Source of the DNA: Hyphomicrobiaceae bacterium
GTDB lineage: Bacteria > Pseudomonadota > Alphaproteobacteria > Rhizobiales > Hyphomicrobiaceae
Reading direction: 5' to 3'
NCBI GenBank assembly: GCA_021775715.1
Contig: JAJFHI010000328.1
Location: 1-8,894 of the forward strand
DNA length: 8,894 nucleotides
Below the pieces are notes generated by a model. The model searched no databases. It had not been told where the DNA came from and saw only the letters and a list, made by a program, of their open reading frames with translations. How positions within the stretch are numbered: the stretch's first letter is position 1; each line of letters starts with the position of its first letter. The position numbers and the translations under genes are program-made. Shown piece after piece: positions 1 to 4,929 of the stretch.

Positions 1-4
1 GCGT

Positions 5-655
5 ATGAAGAGTTTCATAAAAGTACTGACATTAGGCGCAAGCGCGTTGGCGTTGTCGTCTGCTGTCTCGGCAGAACAAAGCAATGGCTTTATGAAGGCC
101 AAAAGTTCTTCGTCTTATATGCGGATTTATGGCCCGGCCAATCCACCATACGGTTTCGTCAGGTTCTGTTCGTCTAATCCGGACGCATGCCGCAAACAAC
201 CGATGGCGACTACGCGCGTTCATATAACAGCAAAACGCCTAAGCGAACTCGACGACATCAACCAGTTTGTAAACACGTCAGTTGAGCCGGTCACCGACAT
301 GGAAGCGTACGGTGTCACAGAGCACTGGACATTGCCGGATGCACAAGGCGACTGCGAAGACTACGCGCTTTTGAAACGCAAACTATTGATCGACCGCGGC
401 TGGCCACCGAGTGCATTGCTTTTGACCGTCGTGCGCGATGAAGTGGGTGATGGACACGCCGTGCTGACCATTCGCACCGCCCAAGGCGATTACATTCTCG
501 ACAACAAAGATACGAATGTTCGAATGTGGTCCAAAACACCCTACCAATTCCTGATGCGCCAGTCGTATCTCAATCCACGCGTTTGGGTCGCTCTAGATGC
601 CCGCATCAATTCACGTGGTGAAATACCGATTTCTGGAACTGCTGCAGATAAATAA
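5..655 (+). CDS. Periplasmic transglutaminase-like cysteine peptidase (BTLCP family)
   Basis: The 216-residue protein matches the bacterial transglutaminase-like cysteine peptidase family (peptidase C93, formerly DUF920). Residues 1-23 form a signal peptide: MKSFIK, a hydrophobic Ala/Leu/Ser stretch, then an SAVSA cleavage site before Glu24, so the enzyme should be periplasmic. A Cys-His-Asp triad is visible: Cys117 in GDCEDYA, His151 in DGHAVL and Asp166 in YILDN. Acidic residues flank Cys117 (Asp116, Glu118, Asp119), the place where the related protease LapG binds calcium. Cys55 and Cys62 in FCSSNPDAC may form a disulfide. LapG cleaves surface adhesins under c-di-GMP control, but no LapD partner or adhesin gene is visible here, so the substrate is unknown. 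The ATG lies four bases into the window, so its ribosome binding site cannot be seen. A strong terminator follows about 115 bases after the stop, so this is probably the last or only gene of its transcript. Confidence 0.9.
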   Translation: MKSFIKVLTLGASALALSSAVSAEQSNGFMKAKSSSSYMRIYGPANPPYGFVRFCSSNPDACRKQPMATTRVHITAKRLSELDDINQFVNTSVEPVTDMEAYGVTEHWTLPDAQGDCEDYALLKRKLLIDRGWPPSALLLTVVRDEVGDGHAVLTIRTAQGDYILDNKDTNVRMWSKTPYQFLMRQSYLNPRVWVALDARINSRGEIPISGTAADK

Positions 656-718
656 TTCGTTGGTTGCGTCCTTATCGGCAGATGCGGGCGCAAACCAAGT
701 ACGACTTTGAGGGTCAGG

Positions 719-760
719 CCTGCACAATCCCGTCCCTGCCACCCCCGCCCCTTGTGCAGG
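719..760. other. Hairpin with long C-rich loop in a 3' region
   Basis: Nine bases, CCTGCACAA (719-727), pair perfectly with TTGTGCAGG (752-760) around a 24-base loop. The loop is almost purely pyrimidine on the plus strand (runs of C at 728-731, 741-745 and 748-751). No U-run follows on either strand, so it is not an intrinsic terminator by itself. It sits between the peptidase stop codon and the terminator at 769-807. It could be a 3' untranslated structure or part of a 3'-derived small RNA; no function can be assigned. Confidence 0.4.
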
Positions 761-768
761 TCTTGAAG

Positions 769-807
769 TGAGCCGGACACATCCCCCTGTGTCCGGCTCA
801 ATTTTTT
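769..807 (+). terminator. Intrinsic terminator after the BTLCP gene
   Basis: A 13-base perfect stem (TGAGCCGGACACA at 769-781 with its complement at 788-800) encloses a six-base loop, TCCCCC, and is followed by six T residues at 802-807. This is a textbook Rho-independent terminator for plus-strand transcription. Read from the minus strand the stem has no U-run, so it should not efficiently stop transcripts arriving from the gamma-carbonic-anhydrase-like gene that ends at 828. Confidence 0.9.
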
Positions 808-827
808 GGACGGGGCTGCTGTTTGTT

Positions 828-1364
828 TTAGGATGTCATCTGGGTCTTGAGTCCGTTTGCAAACTGGCGCCAGCGTGCAATGTAACGTTCAGCACTTTCA
901 GAAAACTTCGCAGCGTCCTCGGCTGATAGTTCACGGACCACACGGCCAGGAGAGCCAAGCACCATCGAACGCGGTGGAATGACCTTGCCTTCCGGAATAA
1001 GCGTGTTAGCTCCGATTAGACATTCCGCACCGATTTCGGCACCGTTTAAAATAGTCGAACCCATGCCGATCAACGACCGTGAGCCAATTTTGCAGCTGTG
1101 CAGAATAACCCCATGACCGATGGTGCAGTCAGCACCGATACTCAGCGCAAAGCCCGGATCGGTATGGAGCACGCAATTGTCTTGGACGTTTGATCCAGGC
1201 CCGACGGAAATCATCTCAGTATCGCCACGAAGCACAGCGCCAAACCAGATACTTGAGCGTTCTGACAGTGTAACGCGGCCTACTACGACGGCATTGGGGG
1301 CAACCCAGTAATCACCATTTGTCGGAGTGATGACGGCGTCATCGTCGAGTGTGTAAAGTGTCAT
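828..1364 (-). CDS. Gamma-carbonic-anhydrase-like hexapeptide-repeat protein
   Basis: The 178-residue protein has the left-handed beta-helix fold of the gamma-carbonic anhydrase family (YrdA/CaiE/PaaY group). Hexapeptide-like turns such as VGRVTL, IGHGVI, IGSRSL and IGANTL run through residues 20-125, and a C-terminal helix spans about 147-172. The three zinc-ligand histidines are present: His67 (VLHTD), His84 (IGHG) and His89 (LHSC). Arg46-Gly47-Asp48 and Gln61 match other conserved active-site positions. The acidic loop with the proton-shuttle glutamate of archaeal Cam is not apparent, as is usual in this short subfamily, so carbonic anhydrase activity is possible but not assured. The ATG is 16 bases past the stop of the DUF3126 gene, suggesting co-transcription. 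No convincing Shine-Dalgarno is seen, so translation may be coupled. No terminator with a U-run follows on this strand. Confidence 0.88.
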   Translation of the reverse strand: MTLYTLDDDAVITPTNGDYWVAPNAVVVGRVTLSERSSIWFGAVLRGDTEMISVGPGSNVQDNCVLHTDPGFALSIGADCTIGHGVILHSCKIGSRSLIGMGSTILNGAEIGAECLIGANTLIPEGKVIPPRSMVLGSPGRVVRELSAEDAAKFSESAERYIARWRQFANGLKTQMTS

Positions 1365-1380
1365 GATTTTGCGACCAATG

Positions 1381-1602
1381 TCAGGCGCTGGCGTCGGTCA
1401 GATCAAAATCCAAAATAGCCATTTGGAACTGATATGATACTTCACCGTCTTCGTCTTCACGGTAGAGCGTGGCAATAAACTCGTCGTTGATAAAGACTTC
1501 GGCCATGTCTGCCTTCTTGGCTTGTGGGCGAAGCTCAATCGGGGTGCCGTTAAAGGTCTTGCTCAGATAAGCCTCGAGAAGCTGAATCTCATCTTTCGTC
1601 AC
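1381..1602 (-). CDS. DUF3126 family protein
   Basis: This small acidic protein of 73 residues fits DUF3126, a family of unknown function known mainly from Alphaproteobacteria. Typical features are the start TKDEIQLLEAYLSKTF, a central KKADMAEVFINDEFIATLYRE segment, and an ending rich in DEDGE and FQMAILDFDL. It has no signal peptide or membrane segment, so it should be cytoplasmic. The start codon is GTG. It is well supported by GGAGAG at 1608-1613, five bases upstream, and the amino end fits the family. The gene lies between cysE (117 bases upstream) and the gamma-carbonic-anhydrase-like gene (16 bases downstream). That makes it probably co-transcribed with the latter and perhaps with cysE. 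The family assignment is by recognition of its pattern; no biochemical role is known to me. Confidence 0.85.
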   Translation of the reverse strand: MTKDEIQLLEAYLSKTFNGTPIELRPQAKKADMAEVFINDEFIATLYREDEDGEVSYQFQMAILDFDLTDASA

Positions 1603-1643
1603 AGAGGCTCTCCATTCGTTTGTGCCAATGATGTCTCATGGTG

Positions 1644-1670
1644 TTGCGGGGCCTTGCCGCAATTATTTTT
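1644..1670 (+). other. Terminator-like hairpin with no plus-strand gene upstream
   Basis: TTGCGG (1644-1649) pairs perfectly with CCGCAA (1657-1662) around a seven-base loop, and is followed by TTATTTTT. It reads like a weak intrinsic terminator on the plus strand, although the flanking genes cysE and DUF3126 are both on the minus strand. It may stop antisense transcription heading into cysE, or may simply be structure in the leader of the DUF3126 transcript. Confidence 0.3.
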
Positions 1671-1719
1671 GTCGATGCAGTGTCGGCCTGGCGGCCTGAA
1701 TAAAACGCCTGCTGGCTGT

Positions 1720-2544
1720 TTAAATGGTCCAGTCGCCGGATTCAAATTTTTGATTCATCGTCCGTGAGGGTTCGGGGCAGCCCGCAGGCCCAACGACGCG
1801 GGCTGGCACGCCGGCAACGGTGACCTTCTCAGGCACATCCTTTAGAACGACACTACCCGCAGCAACACGCGAACAATGACCAATACGGATATTGCCTAGG
1901 ATCTTGGCGCCAGCGCCAATCAGGACATTGTCGTCGATCTTCGGATGGCGGTCGCCCGTTTCCTTGCCACTGCCACCCAACGTGACACCGTGTAAGAACG
2001 AGCAGTTGTCACCAACCACCGCCGTCTCACCGACAACAAACCCCGTCGCATGGTCCAGCATGATACCGATGCCGATTTTAGCCCTTGGATGAATGTCGAC
2101 ACCAAACGTGCGCGACGACTGGCTCTGAAGATAAAGAGCAAAGTCTTTGCGACCCATTTCGTGCAGTAAATGCGCAAAGCGGTAGGTTACCAGCGCATGG
2201 AACCCTTTGAAGTAGAGCAAGGGCTCCAAGTAACGTTCGCAAGCAGGATCGCGATCGAACACGGCCGCAAGGTCGGCGCGAAAGACAATGCCAAGCTGCG
2301 GCGCCTTCTCCAACACCTTCTGGAATGCATCGGTGATGACACCGGCATCGACGTCGGTATGGGCTAGGCGCTGCGCCACACGATGCGCCACCGCAGTGTC
2401 AAGCGTGTCGTGGCTCAACACGTTGGCGAAAACGAAACTGCCTAGCGCGGGTTCGGCCTTCACCGCGGCCTCTGCCTCAACGCGCATATGCTGCCAGACG
2501 GGATCGACGGCTTCGGCAACGATAGGTTGGTTTGATCCTGCCAT
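1720..2544 (-). CDS. cysE: Serine O-acetyltransferase
   Basis: CysE transfers acetyl from acetyl-CoA to L-serine, giving O-acetylserine for cysteine synthesis. With the ATG at 2544 the protein has 274 residues. It has an N-terminal alpha-helical SATase domain (about 15-130) and a left-handed beta-helix domain (about 150-255). Catalytic motifs are clear: Asp150 in DIHP, His165 in LDHATG and His200 in GDRHPK, followed by the IGAGAKILGNI and AGSVVLKDVP motifs. The tail ends GDWTI. In this family the C-terminal isoleucine inserts into the active site of cysteine synthase CysK, so the bi-enzyme complex can probably form. An in-frame TTG at 2583 would add 13 residues. The ATG is preferred because GAAGAGGAAAAA lies directly before it. 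The gene follows the terminator of the acuI-like gene and so likely has its own promoter. DUF3126 and the gamma-carbonic-anhydrase-like gene lie downstream. Confidence 0.93.
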   Translation of the reverse strand: MAGSNQPIVAEAVDPVWQHMRVEAEAAVKAEPALGSFVFANVLSHDTLDTAVAHRVAQRLAHTDVDAGVITDAFQKVLEKAPQLGIVFRADLAAVFDRDPACERYLEPLLYFKGFHALVTYRFAHLLHEMGRKDFALYLQSQSSRTFGVDIHPRAKIGIGIMLDHATGFVVGETAVVGDNCSFLHGVTLGGSGKETGDRHPKIDDNVLIGAGAKILGNIRIGHCSRVAAGSVVLKDVPEKVTVAGVPARVVGPAGCPEPSRTMNQKFESGDWTI

Positions 2545-2610
2545 TTTTTCCTCTTCGCCTGGAGTTTCGTCTCTGATCGGCAATTGACATCGACAGATGC
2601 CACGGACAAC

Positions 2611-2628
2611 TCACTCAGGACTTAGTGA
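2611..2628. promoter_or_regulatory. Imperfect palindrome upstream of cysE (possible operator)
   Basis: The 18-base sequence TCACTCAGGACTTAGTGA is symmetric at 7 of 9 positions and lies 67 bases before the cysE ATG, in the gap where its promoter must be. It could bind a dimeric regulator. No good -35/-10 pair could be fixed beside it, so the assignment is tentative. Confidence 0.25.
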
Positions 2629-2682
2629 CTATTCTTTCTCGGACAATGCCGCCAGGCGTTCAGGAAAGCAACATTTGACGGT

Positions 2683-2700
2683 AAAAACGCTGCTGCAGCG
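2683..2700 (-). terminator. Intrinsic terminator after the acuI-like gene
   Basis: Reading the minus strand, CGCTG pairs with CAGCG around a three-base loop and is followed by five U residues (2687-2683). An alternative 5' arm just upstream (within 2701-2710) can form a larger loop with the same 3' arm. It sits 15 bases after the stop codon of the reductase gene, so it most likely separates that gene from cysE. Confidence 0.55.
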
Positions 2701-2715
2701 CCACAGCGCTGGTGT

Positions 2716-3702
2716 TTACGAAACCTCCAACACGACTCGTCCACGGACCTGTCCGGCCAGGATTTTAGGCGCCAGATCCTGGACCGCCTCGACTGGTTTG
2801 GTTACCGTCAATTCAGCAAGTTTTCCTCGGTCAAGGTCGGCAGCCAGACGGGTCCAGGCAGCAACGCGTTTTTCTTTTAGCGCCATGACGCTGTCGACGC
2901 CGGCCAATGTGACGTTTCGCAGAATGAACGGCATGACGGTCGTCTTCAAATCCATGCCATGAGCCAGGCCACAGGCAGCGACCGTGCCGCCATATTTTGT
3001 TGTTGCGAGAACGTGCGCGAGAGTTCCACTTCCGGCGACATCCACGGCACCGGCCCAACGTTCTTTGTCCAGAGGTCTCGCCCGCTCGGCCAATTCTGCA
3101 CGGTCGATAACGTCCGCTGCACCCAGTGATTTCAGGAAGTCGGTTTCGCCCAAACGACCTGTTGCAGCAGTCACGTTGTACCCGAGTTTTGCGAGAACAC
3201 TGATGGCGACGGAGCCAACACCACCCGAAGCACCCGTCACCAGAATGGGGCCCTTCTCAGGGGTTGCACCGTTGGCCTCCAAAGCCAACACACACAGCAT
3301 CGCAGTGTATCCTGCGGTGCCAATGGCCATGGTCTCGGCCGGTGTGAAGGCGGGTGGTCGTTTGACCAACCAATCACCAGACACTCGTGCCACTTCTGCG
3401 TACCCGCCGTGATGGCCCTCTCCGACACCCCAGCCGTTCAAGATGACATCATCGCCCTTGGCAAAATCCGGGTGTGATGAAGCTTCGACGGTGCCGGTGA
3501 AGTCTATTCCAGGAATGAGTGGCCAGCGGCGGATGATGGGGGCATTGCCCGTCAATGCCAAGCCATCCTTGTAGTTGAGAGTTGTATGACTAATGCGAAC
3601 CGTAACATCACCGTCCATCAGCTCGTCTTCAGAGATATTCTCCCATTTCGCATCGAAGCCATCTTCGGTCTTGCGCGCCATCAAAGCCTTGAACGTCTGC
3701 AT
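2716..3702 (-). CDS. acuI: Acryloyl-CoA reductase-like MDR oxidoreductase (AcuI/YhdH family)
   Basis: The 328-residue protein is a medium-chain dehydrogenase/reductase of the AcuI/YhdH branch, which reduces acryloyl-CoA to propionyl-CoA with NADPH. Members detoxify acrylate or acryloyl-CoA and take part in 3-hydroxypropionate and DMSP metabolism. The N-terminal GroES-like half holds LNYKDGLALTG (42-52), PLIPGIDFTGTV (61-72) and NGWGVGEGHHGGYAE (89-103). The Rossmann half has the nucleotide-binding turn TGASGGVGS (156-164), then KSLGAADVIDR (191-201), WAGAVD (216-221) and TTVMPFILRNVTLAGVDSV. The MDR zinc-ligand cysteines are absent, as expected for this subfamily. The family match is strong; the physiological substrate here is inferred. 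The ATG is preceded by AGGGAG with a slightly long ten-base spacer. It is a single gene by layout: a terminator follows, and a long non-coding region with a palindrome at 3755-3770 precedes it. No acuR or dddL is next to it. Confidence 0.85.
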   Translation of the reverse strand: MQTFKALMARKTEDGFDAKWENISEDELMDGDVTVRISHTTLNYKDGLALTGNAPIIRRWPLIPGIDFTGTVEASSHPDFAKGDDVILNGWGVGEGHHGGYAEVARVSGDWLVKRPPAFTPAETMAIGTAGYTAMLCVLALEANGATPEKGPILVTGASGGVGSVAISVLAKLGYNVTAATGRLGETDFLKSLGAADVIDRAELAERARPLDKERWAGAVDVAGSGTLAHVLATTKYGGTVAACGLAHGMDLKTTVMPFILRNVTLAGVDSVMALKEKRVAAWTRLAADLDRGKLAELTVTKPVEAVQDLAPKILAGQVRGRVVLEVS

Positions 3703-3754
3703 TCTCAGAAATCTCCCTCATCAATTCGATTTACGACGTTCATAGACGAAGATC

Positions 3755-3770
3755 ACTGGCGGCCGCCAGT
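3755..3770. promoter_or_regulatory. Perfect 16-base palindrome upstream of acuI-like gene
   Basis: ACTGGCGGCCGCCAGT is a perfect inverted repeat with no spacer, 52 bases before the ATG of the acuI-like gene. A weak -10-like CTATGA lies between it and the gene, so the palindrome would overlap the -35 region of such a promoter. That is typical for a TetR-type repressor site. AcuR, a TetR-type protein, controls acuI in Rhodobacter, but no such regulator gene is visible here, so the link is an inference. Confidence 0.35.
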
Positions 3771-3998
3771 CGTTGTTGCAGTTAATTCCTCAAAATCCGT
3801 TCGCGACGGCGCGTTCAGCTATCACGGGTTATCCCCAAGGCAGAACGGGTCTGAACTCCGCAGTGCATCACGAGGCTTAGACTTAAGAACTACAATGCAC
3901 CCCTGGTGCGAATTACTTTGAATACGGAACTCATACAGAGAAATTGAGTGAAGCGAAGTATTAAATTCGCTATTACTAGATGTGGTTGTAGATCTGTC

Positions 3999-4042
3999 GT
4001 GCGATAGCTATATTAGTTCTAATATTTCGCACAATATATTGT
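3999..4042. repeat. Adjacent palindromes in AT-rich intergenic DNA
   Basis: A 34-base interrupted inverted repeat (3999-4032) has outer arms GTGCGA/TCGCAC and inner arms ATATTAG/CTAATAT around TT. It overlaps a perfect 12-base palindrome, ACAATATATTGT (4031-4042). A third palindrome, CATTGCAATG, lies at 4101-4110. Such clustering upstream of the 27-codon gene suggests protein-binding sites, though AT-rich DNA forms short palindromes by chance more easily. Confidence 0.4.
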
Positions 4043-4125
4043 TGCAAAACAGATTTATCACCTGATCCGACGAACTAATTGTGCGGAACAACACCAATTA
4101 CATTGCAATGCAGCATCTTTTTTGC

Positions 4126-4154
4126 TTGGCATACAACCATCGTCGCAACTAGTC
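4126..4154 (+). promoter_or_regulatory. Possible promoter of the 27-codon gene
   Basis: TTGGCA (4126-4131) matches five of six bases of the -35 consensus. At 17 bases further on lies CTAGTC, a poor -10. The position would start transcription near 4161 and give a leader of about 70 bases with the folded elements described below. No better pair was found nearby. Confidence 0.25.
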
Positions 4155-4160
4155 TCTTCC

Positions 4161-4225
4161 CTAGCGCCGACCTCTTCTGTGGGTCCGCGTCAGTGGTGAA
4201 GCCGGGTTTACCGGCGCTTAGGAGG
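4161..4225 (+). promoter_or_regulatory. Structured leader with two exclusive folds at the ribosome binding site
   Basis: CTAGCGCCG (4161-4169) can pair with CGGCGCT-T-AG (4212-4221), with one bulged T. That pairing reaches the first two bases of the AGGAGG ribosome binding site (4220-4225). The alternative is a local hairpin, GCCGG-GTTTA-CCGGC (4201-4215), which uses the same 3' bases and leaves the binding site open. The two folds exclude each other, the form expected of a translational switch. It does not match any riboswitch class I know; in particular it lacks the SAM-II pattern. The folding is from inspection only. Confidence 0.35.
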
Positions 4226-4230
4226 CAACC

Positions 4231-4314
4231 ATGGAACTGCAAATGCGATTGAATATTCTGGGCGCGATTTTATCGTTCGGCTTTTTAGCCGCGATCGTGC
4301 TGGGAATGGTCTGA
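4231..4314 (+). CDS. 27-residue single-helix membrane protein
   Basis: A 27-codon gene runs from ATG at 4231 to TGA at 4312-4314. Support for translation is strong: a perfect AGGAGG (4220-4225) lies five bases before the ATG, and a transcription terminator follows at 4433-4469. The protein starts MELQMRLN, with Glu2 and Arg6 as its only charged residues. Residues 8-27 (ILGAILSFGFLAAIVLGMV and the preceding Asn) are almost wholly hydrophobic and end at the C-terminus without a tail. It should be one inner-membrane helix with small residues (Gly11, Ala12, Ser15, Gly17, Ala20, Ala21, Gly25) that could pack against a partner. The layout recalls small bacterial membrane proteins such as E. coli YnhF, KdpF or CydX, which are subunits or modulators of larger complexes. 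This is a likeness in shape, not proven homology. No partner complex is encoded nearby. Confidence 0.65.
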   Translation: MELQMRLNILGAILSFGFLAAIVLGMV

Positions 4315-4324
4315 GACGGTACTG

Positions 4325-4420
4325 GCTGTTTCTACGTAAACGCAGTCTGATTAAACAGCACAAATATACTGAGGCAAGACCCGCAAGTTTCCACCCCTAT
4401 AGAGAGGAAACTTAAACGGG
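4325..4420 (+). other. Structured 3' region of the small-protein transcript
   Basis: Two hairpins lie between the 27-codon gene and its terminator. In the first, GCTGTTT (4325-4331) pairs with AAACAGC (4353-4359). In the second, AAGTTTCC (4385-4392) pairs with GGAAACTT (4406-4413), closed further by CCCG (4380-4383) with CGGG (4417-4420). No coding region is seen. With the terminator this makes a structured untranslated part longer than the gene itself, so the transcript could also act as a small RNA. Confidence 0.35.
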
Positions 4421-4432
4421 CACCAAAATTAG

Positions 4433-4469
4433 AAAGGCTCGGCCCTTCCCCCAAGGGTCGGGCCTTTTT
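4433..4469. terminator. Bidirectional intrinsic terminator
   Basis: A 15-base stem (4433-4447 with 4453-4467, two G-U pairs on the plus-strand RNA) encloses a CCCCC loop. On the plus strand it ends in TTTTT (4465-4469), terminating the 27-codon transcript. On the minus strand the stem is followed by CTTTCTAATTTT, so it can also end the transcript of the four-helix protein whose stop is at 4492. It therefore serves two convergent transcripts. Confidence 0.85.
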
Positions 4470-4491
4470 GGTAGCCGCGACCAAGGTCTCT

Positions 4492-4836
4492 TTAACCGCG
4501 GCGGACCATGTAGCCGATTACGGCGCCGATCAAAGGCACAGCCATCGTTGGGACTTTCAATGGAATGGCTGCCAGCAGTCCCGGTACGAAAACAATAAGT
4601 GCAGCGCCGATGAGGGCCAGAACCAATGCGGCCGCGAGTGTTGACGACGATGGCATACGCACATCTTTCAACACTTGGGAGCCGACCAAACCGATGATCC
4701 ATACCAAAACTGCGAAAATGGCCGCGTGCGCAAACGTTTTCAAATCACCTGATAGTGGAATGTAGCGCAAAATATGCGGCGCGATGAACCAGGCGCCTGC
4801 AATCTGAAATGCAAGAAGTACGAGATATCCCAACAT
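4492..4836 (-). CDS. Four-helix membrane protein of unknown function
   Basis: The 114-residue protein is mostly hydrophobic, with four likely membrane helices at about residues 2-24, 35-57, 64-90 and 94-111. A short loop (RYIPLSGDLKTF) lies between helices 1 and 2, a polar loop (KDVRMPSSS) between helices 2 and 3, and the C-terminus is basic (MVRRG). I do not recognise the family. The ATG at 4836 is chosen because GGGGGA stands six bases before it. A TTG five codons upstream would overlap that binding site. The gene is 93 bases downstream of metH2 on the same strand, with a possible hairpin between them and the bidirectional terminator just after its stop. It could be the last gene of the methionine operon or have its own promoter. 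Nothing links it to methionine synthesis functionally. Confidence 0.75.
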   Translation of the reverse strand: MLGYLVLLAFQIAGAWFIAPHILRYIPLSGDLKTFAHAAIFAVLVWIIGLVGSQVLKDVRMPSSSTLAAALVLALIGAALIVFVPGLLAAIPLKVPTMAVPLIGAVIGYMVRRG

Positions 4837-4854
4837 GCGTCTTCCCCCCAAGGC

Positions 4855-4890
4855 AGATCGTGAGATCAGCTTATGTTTTGCTACGATCTC
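4855..4890. other. Overlapping inverted repeats between metH2 and the membrane gene
   Basis: AGATCGT (4855-4861) pairs with ACGATCT (4883-4889), and GAGATC (4862-4867) pairs with GATCTC (4885-4890). The right arms overlap, so only one hairpin can form at a time. No U-run follows on the minus strand, so this is not an intrinsic terminator. It may be an RNA processing or stabilising structure after metH2. Confidence 0.3.
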
Positions 4891-4929
4891 CCGTTATTGC
4901 CATGTCGGGCGCATTACGCCAAGCCCAGA

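Larger units (their letters stand above)
3703..4230. other. Gene-free, partly AT-rich intergenic region with palindromes
   Basis: This 528-base stretch separates the divergent acuI-like gene and the 27-codon gene. I find no convincing coding region on either strand. It holds the acuI promoter side with a perfect 16-base palindrome (3755-3770), a short GCACC/GGTGC hairpin (3897-3909), an AT-rich block at about 3910-4130 with several palindromes, and the promoter and leader of the small gene (about 4126-4230). The AT-rich composition differs from the coding flanks. Confidence 0.6.

Noticed and set aside
2545..2583. Longer CysE starting at TTG 2583
   Set aside because: The added 13 residues are not expected in the family and would cover the good ribosome binding site of the ATG at 2544.
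3703..3780. Minus-strand coding-like run (NDWRPPVIFVYERRKSN) just before acuI
   Set aside because: The run has a stop codon a few codons upstream and no suitable start, and its middle is explained by the 3755-3770 palindrome.
3586..3921. Plus-strand frame crossing the acuI start into the gap
   Set aside because: Half of it is antisense to acuI, it has no ribosome binding site, and the amino acid pattern is not protein-like.
4161..4230. SAM-II or other known riboswitch in the small-gene leader
   Set aside because: The conserved SAM-II core and pseudoknot sequence are not present, and the gene downstream is not a methionine gene. No other known class was recognised.
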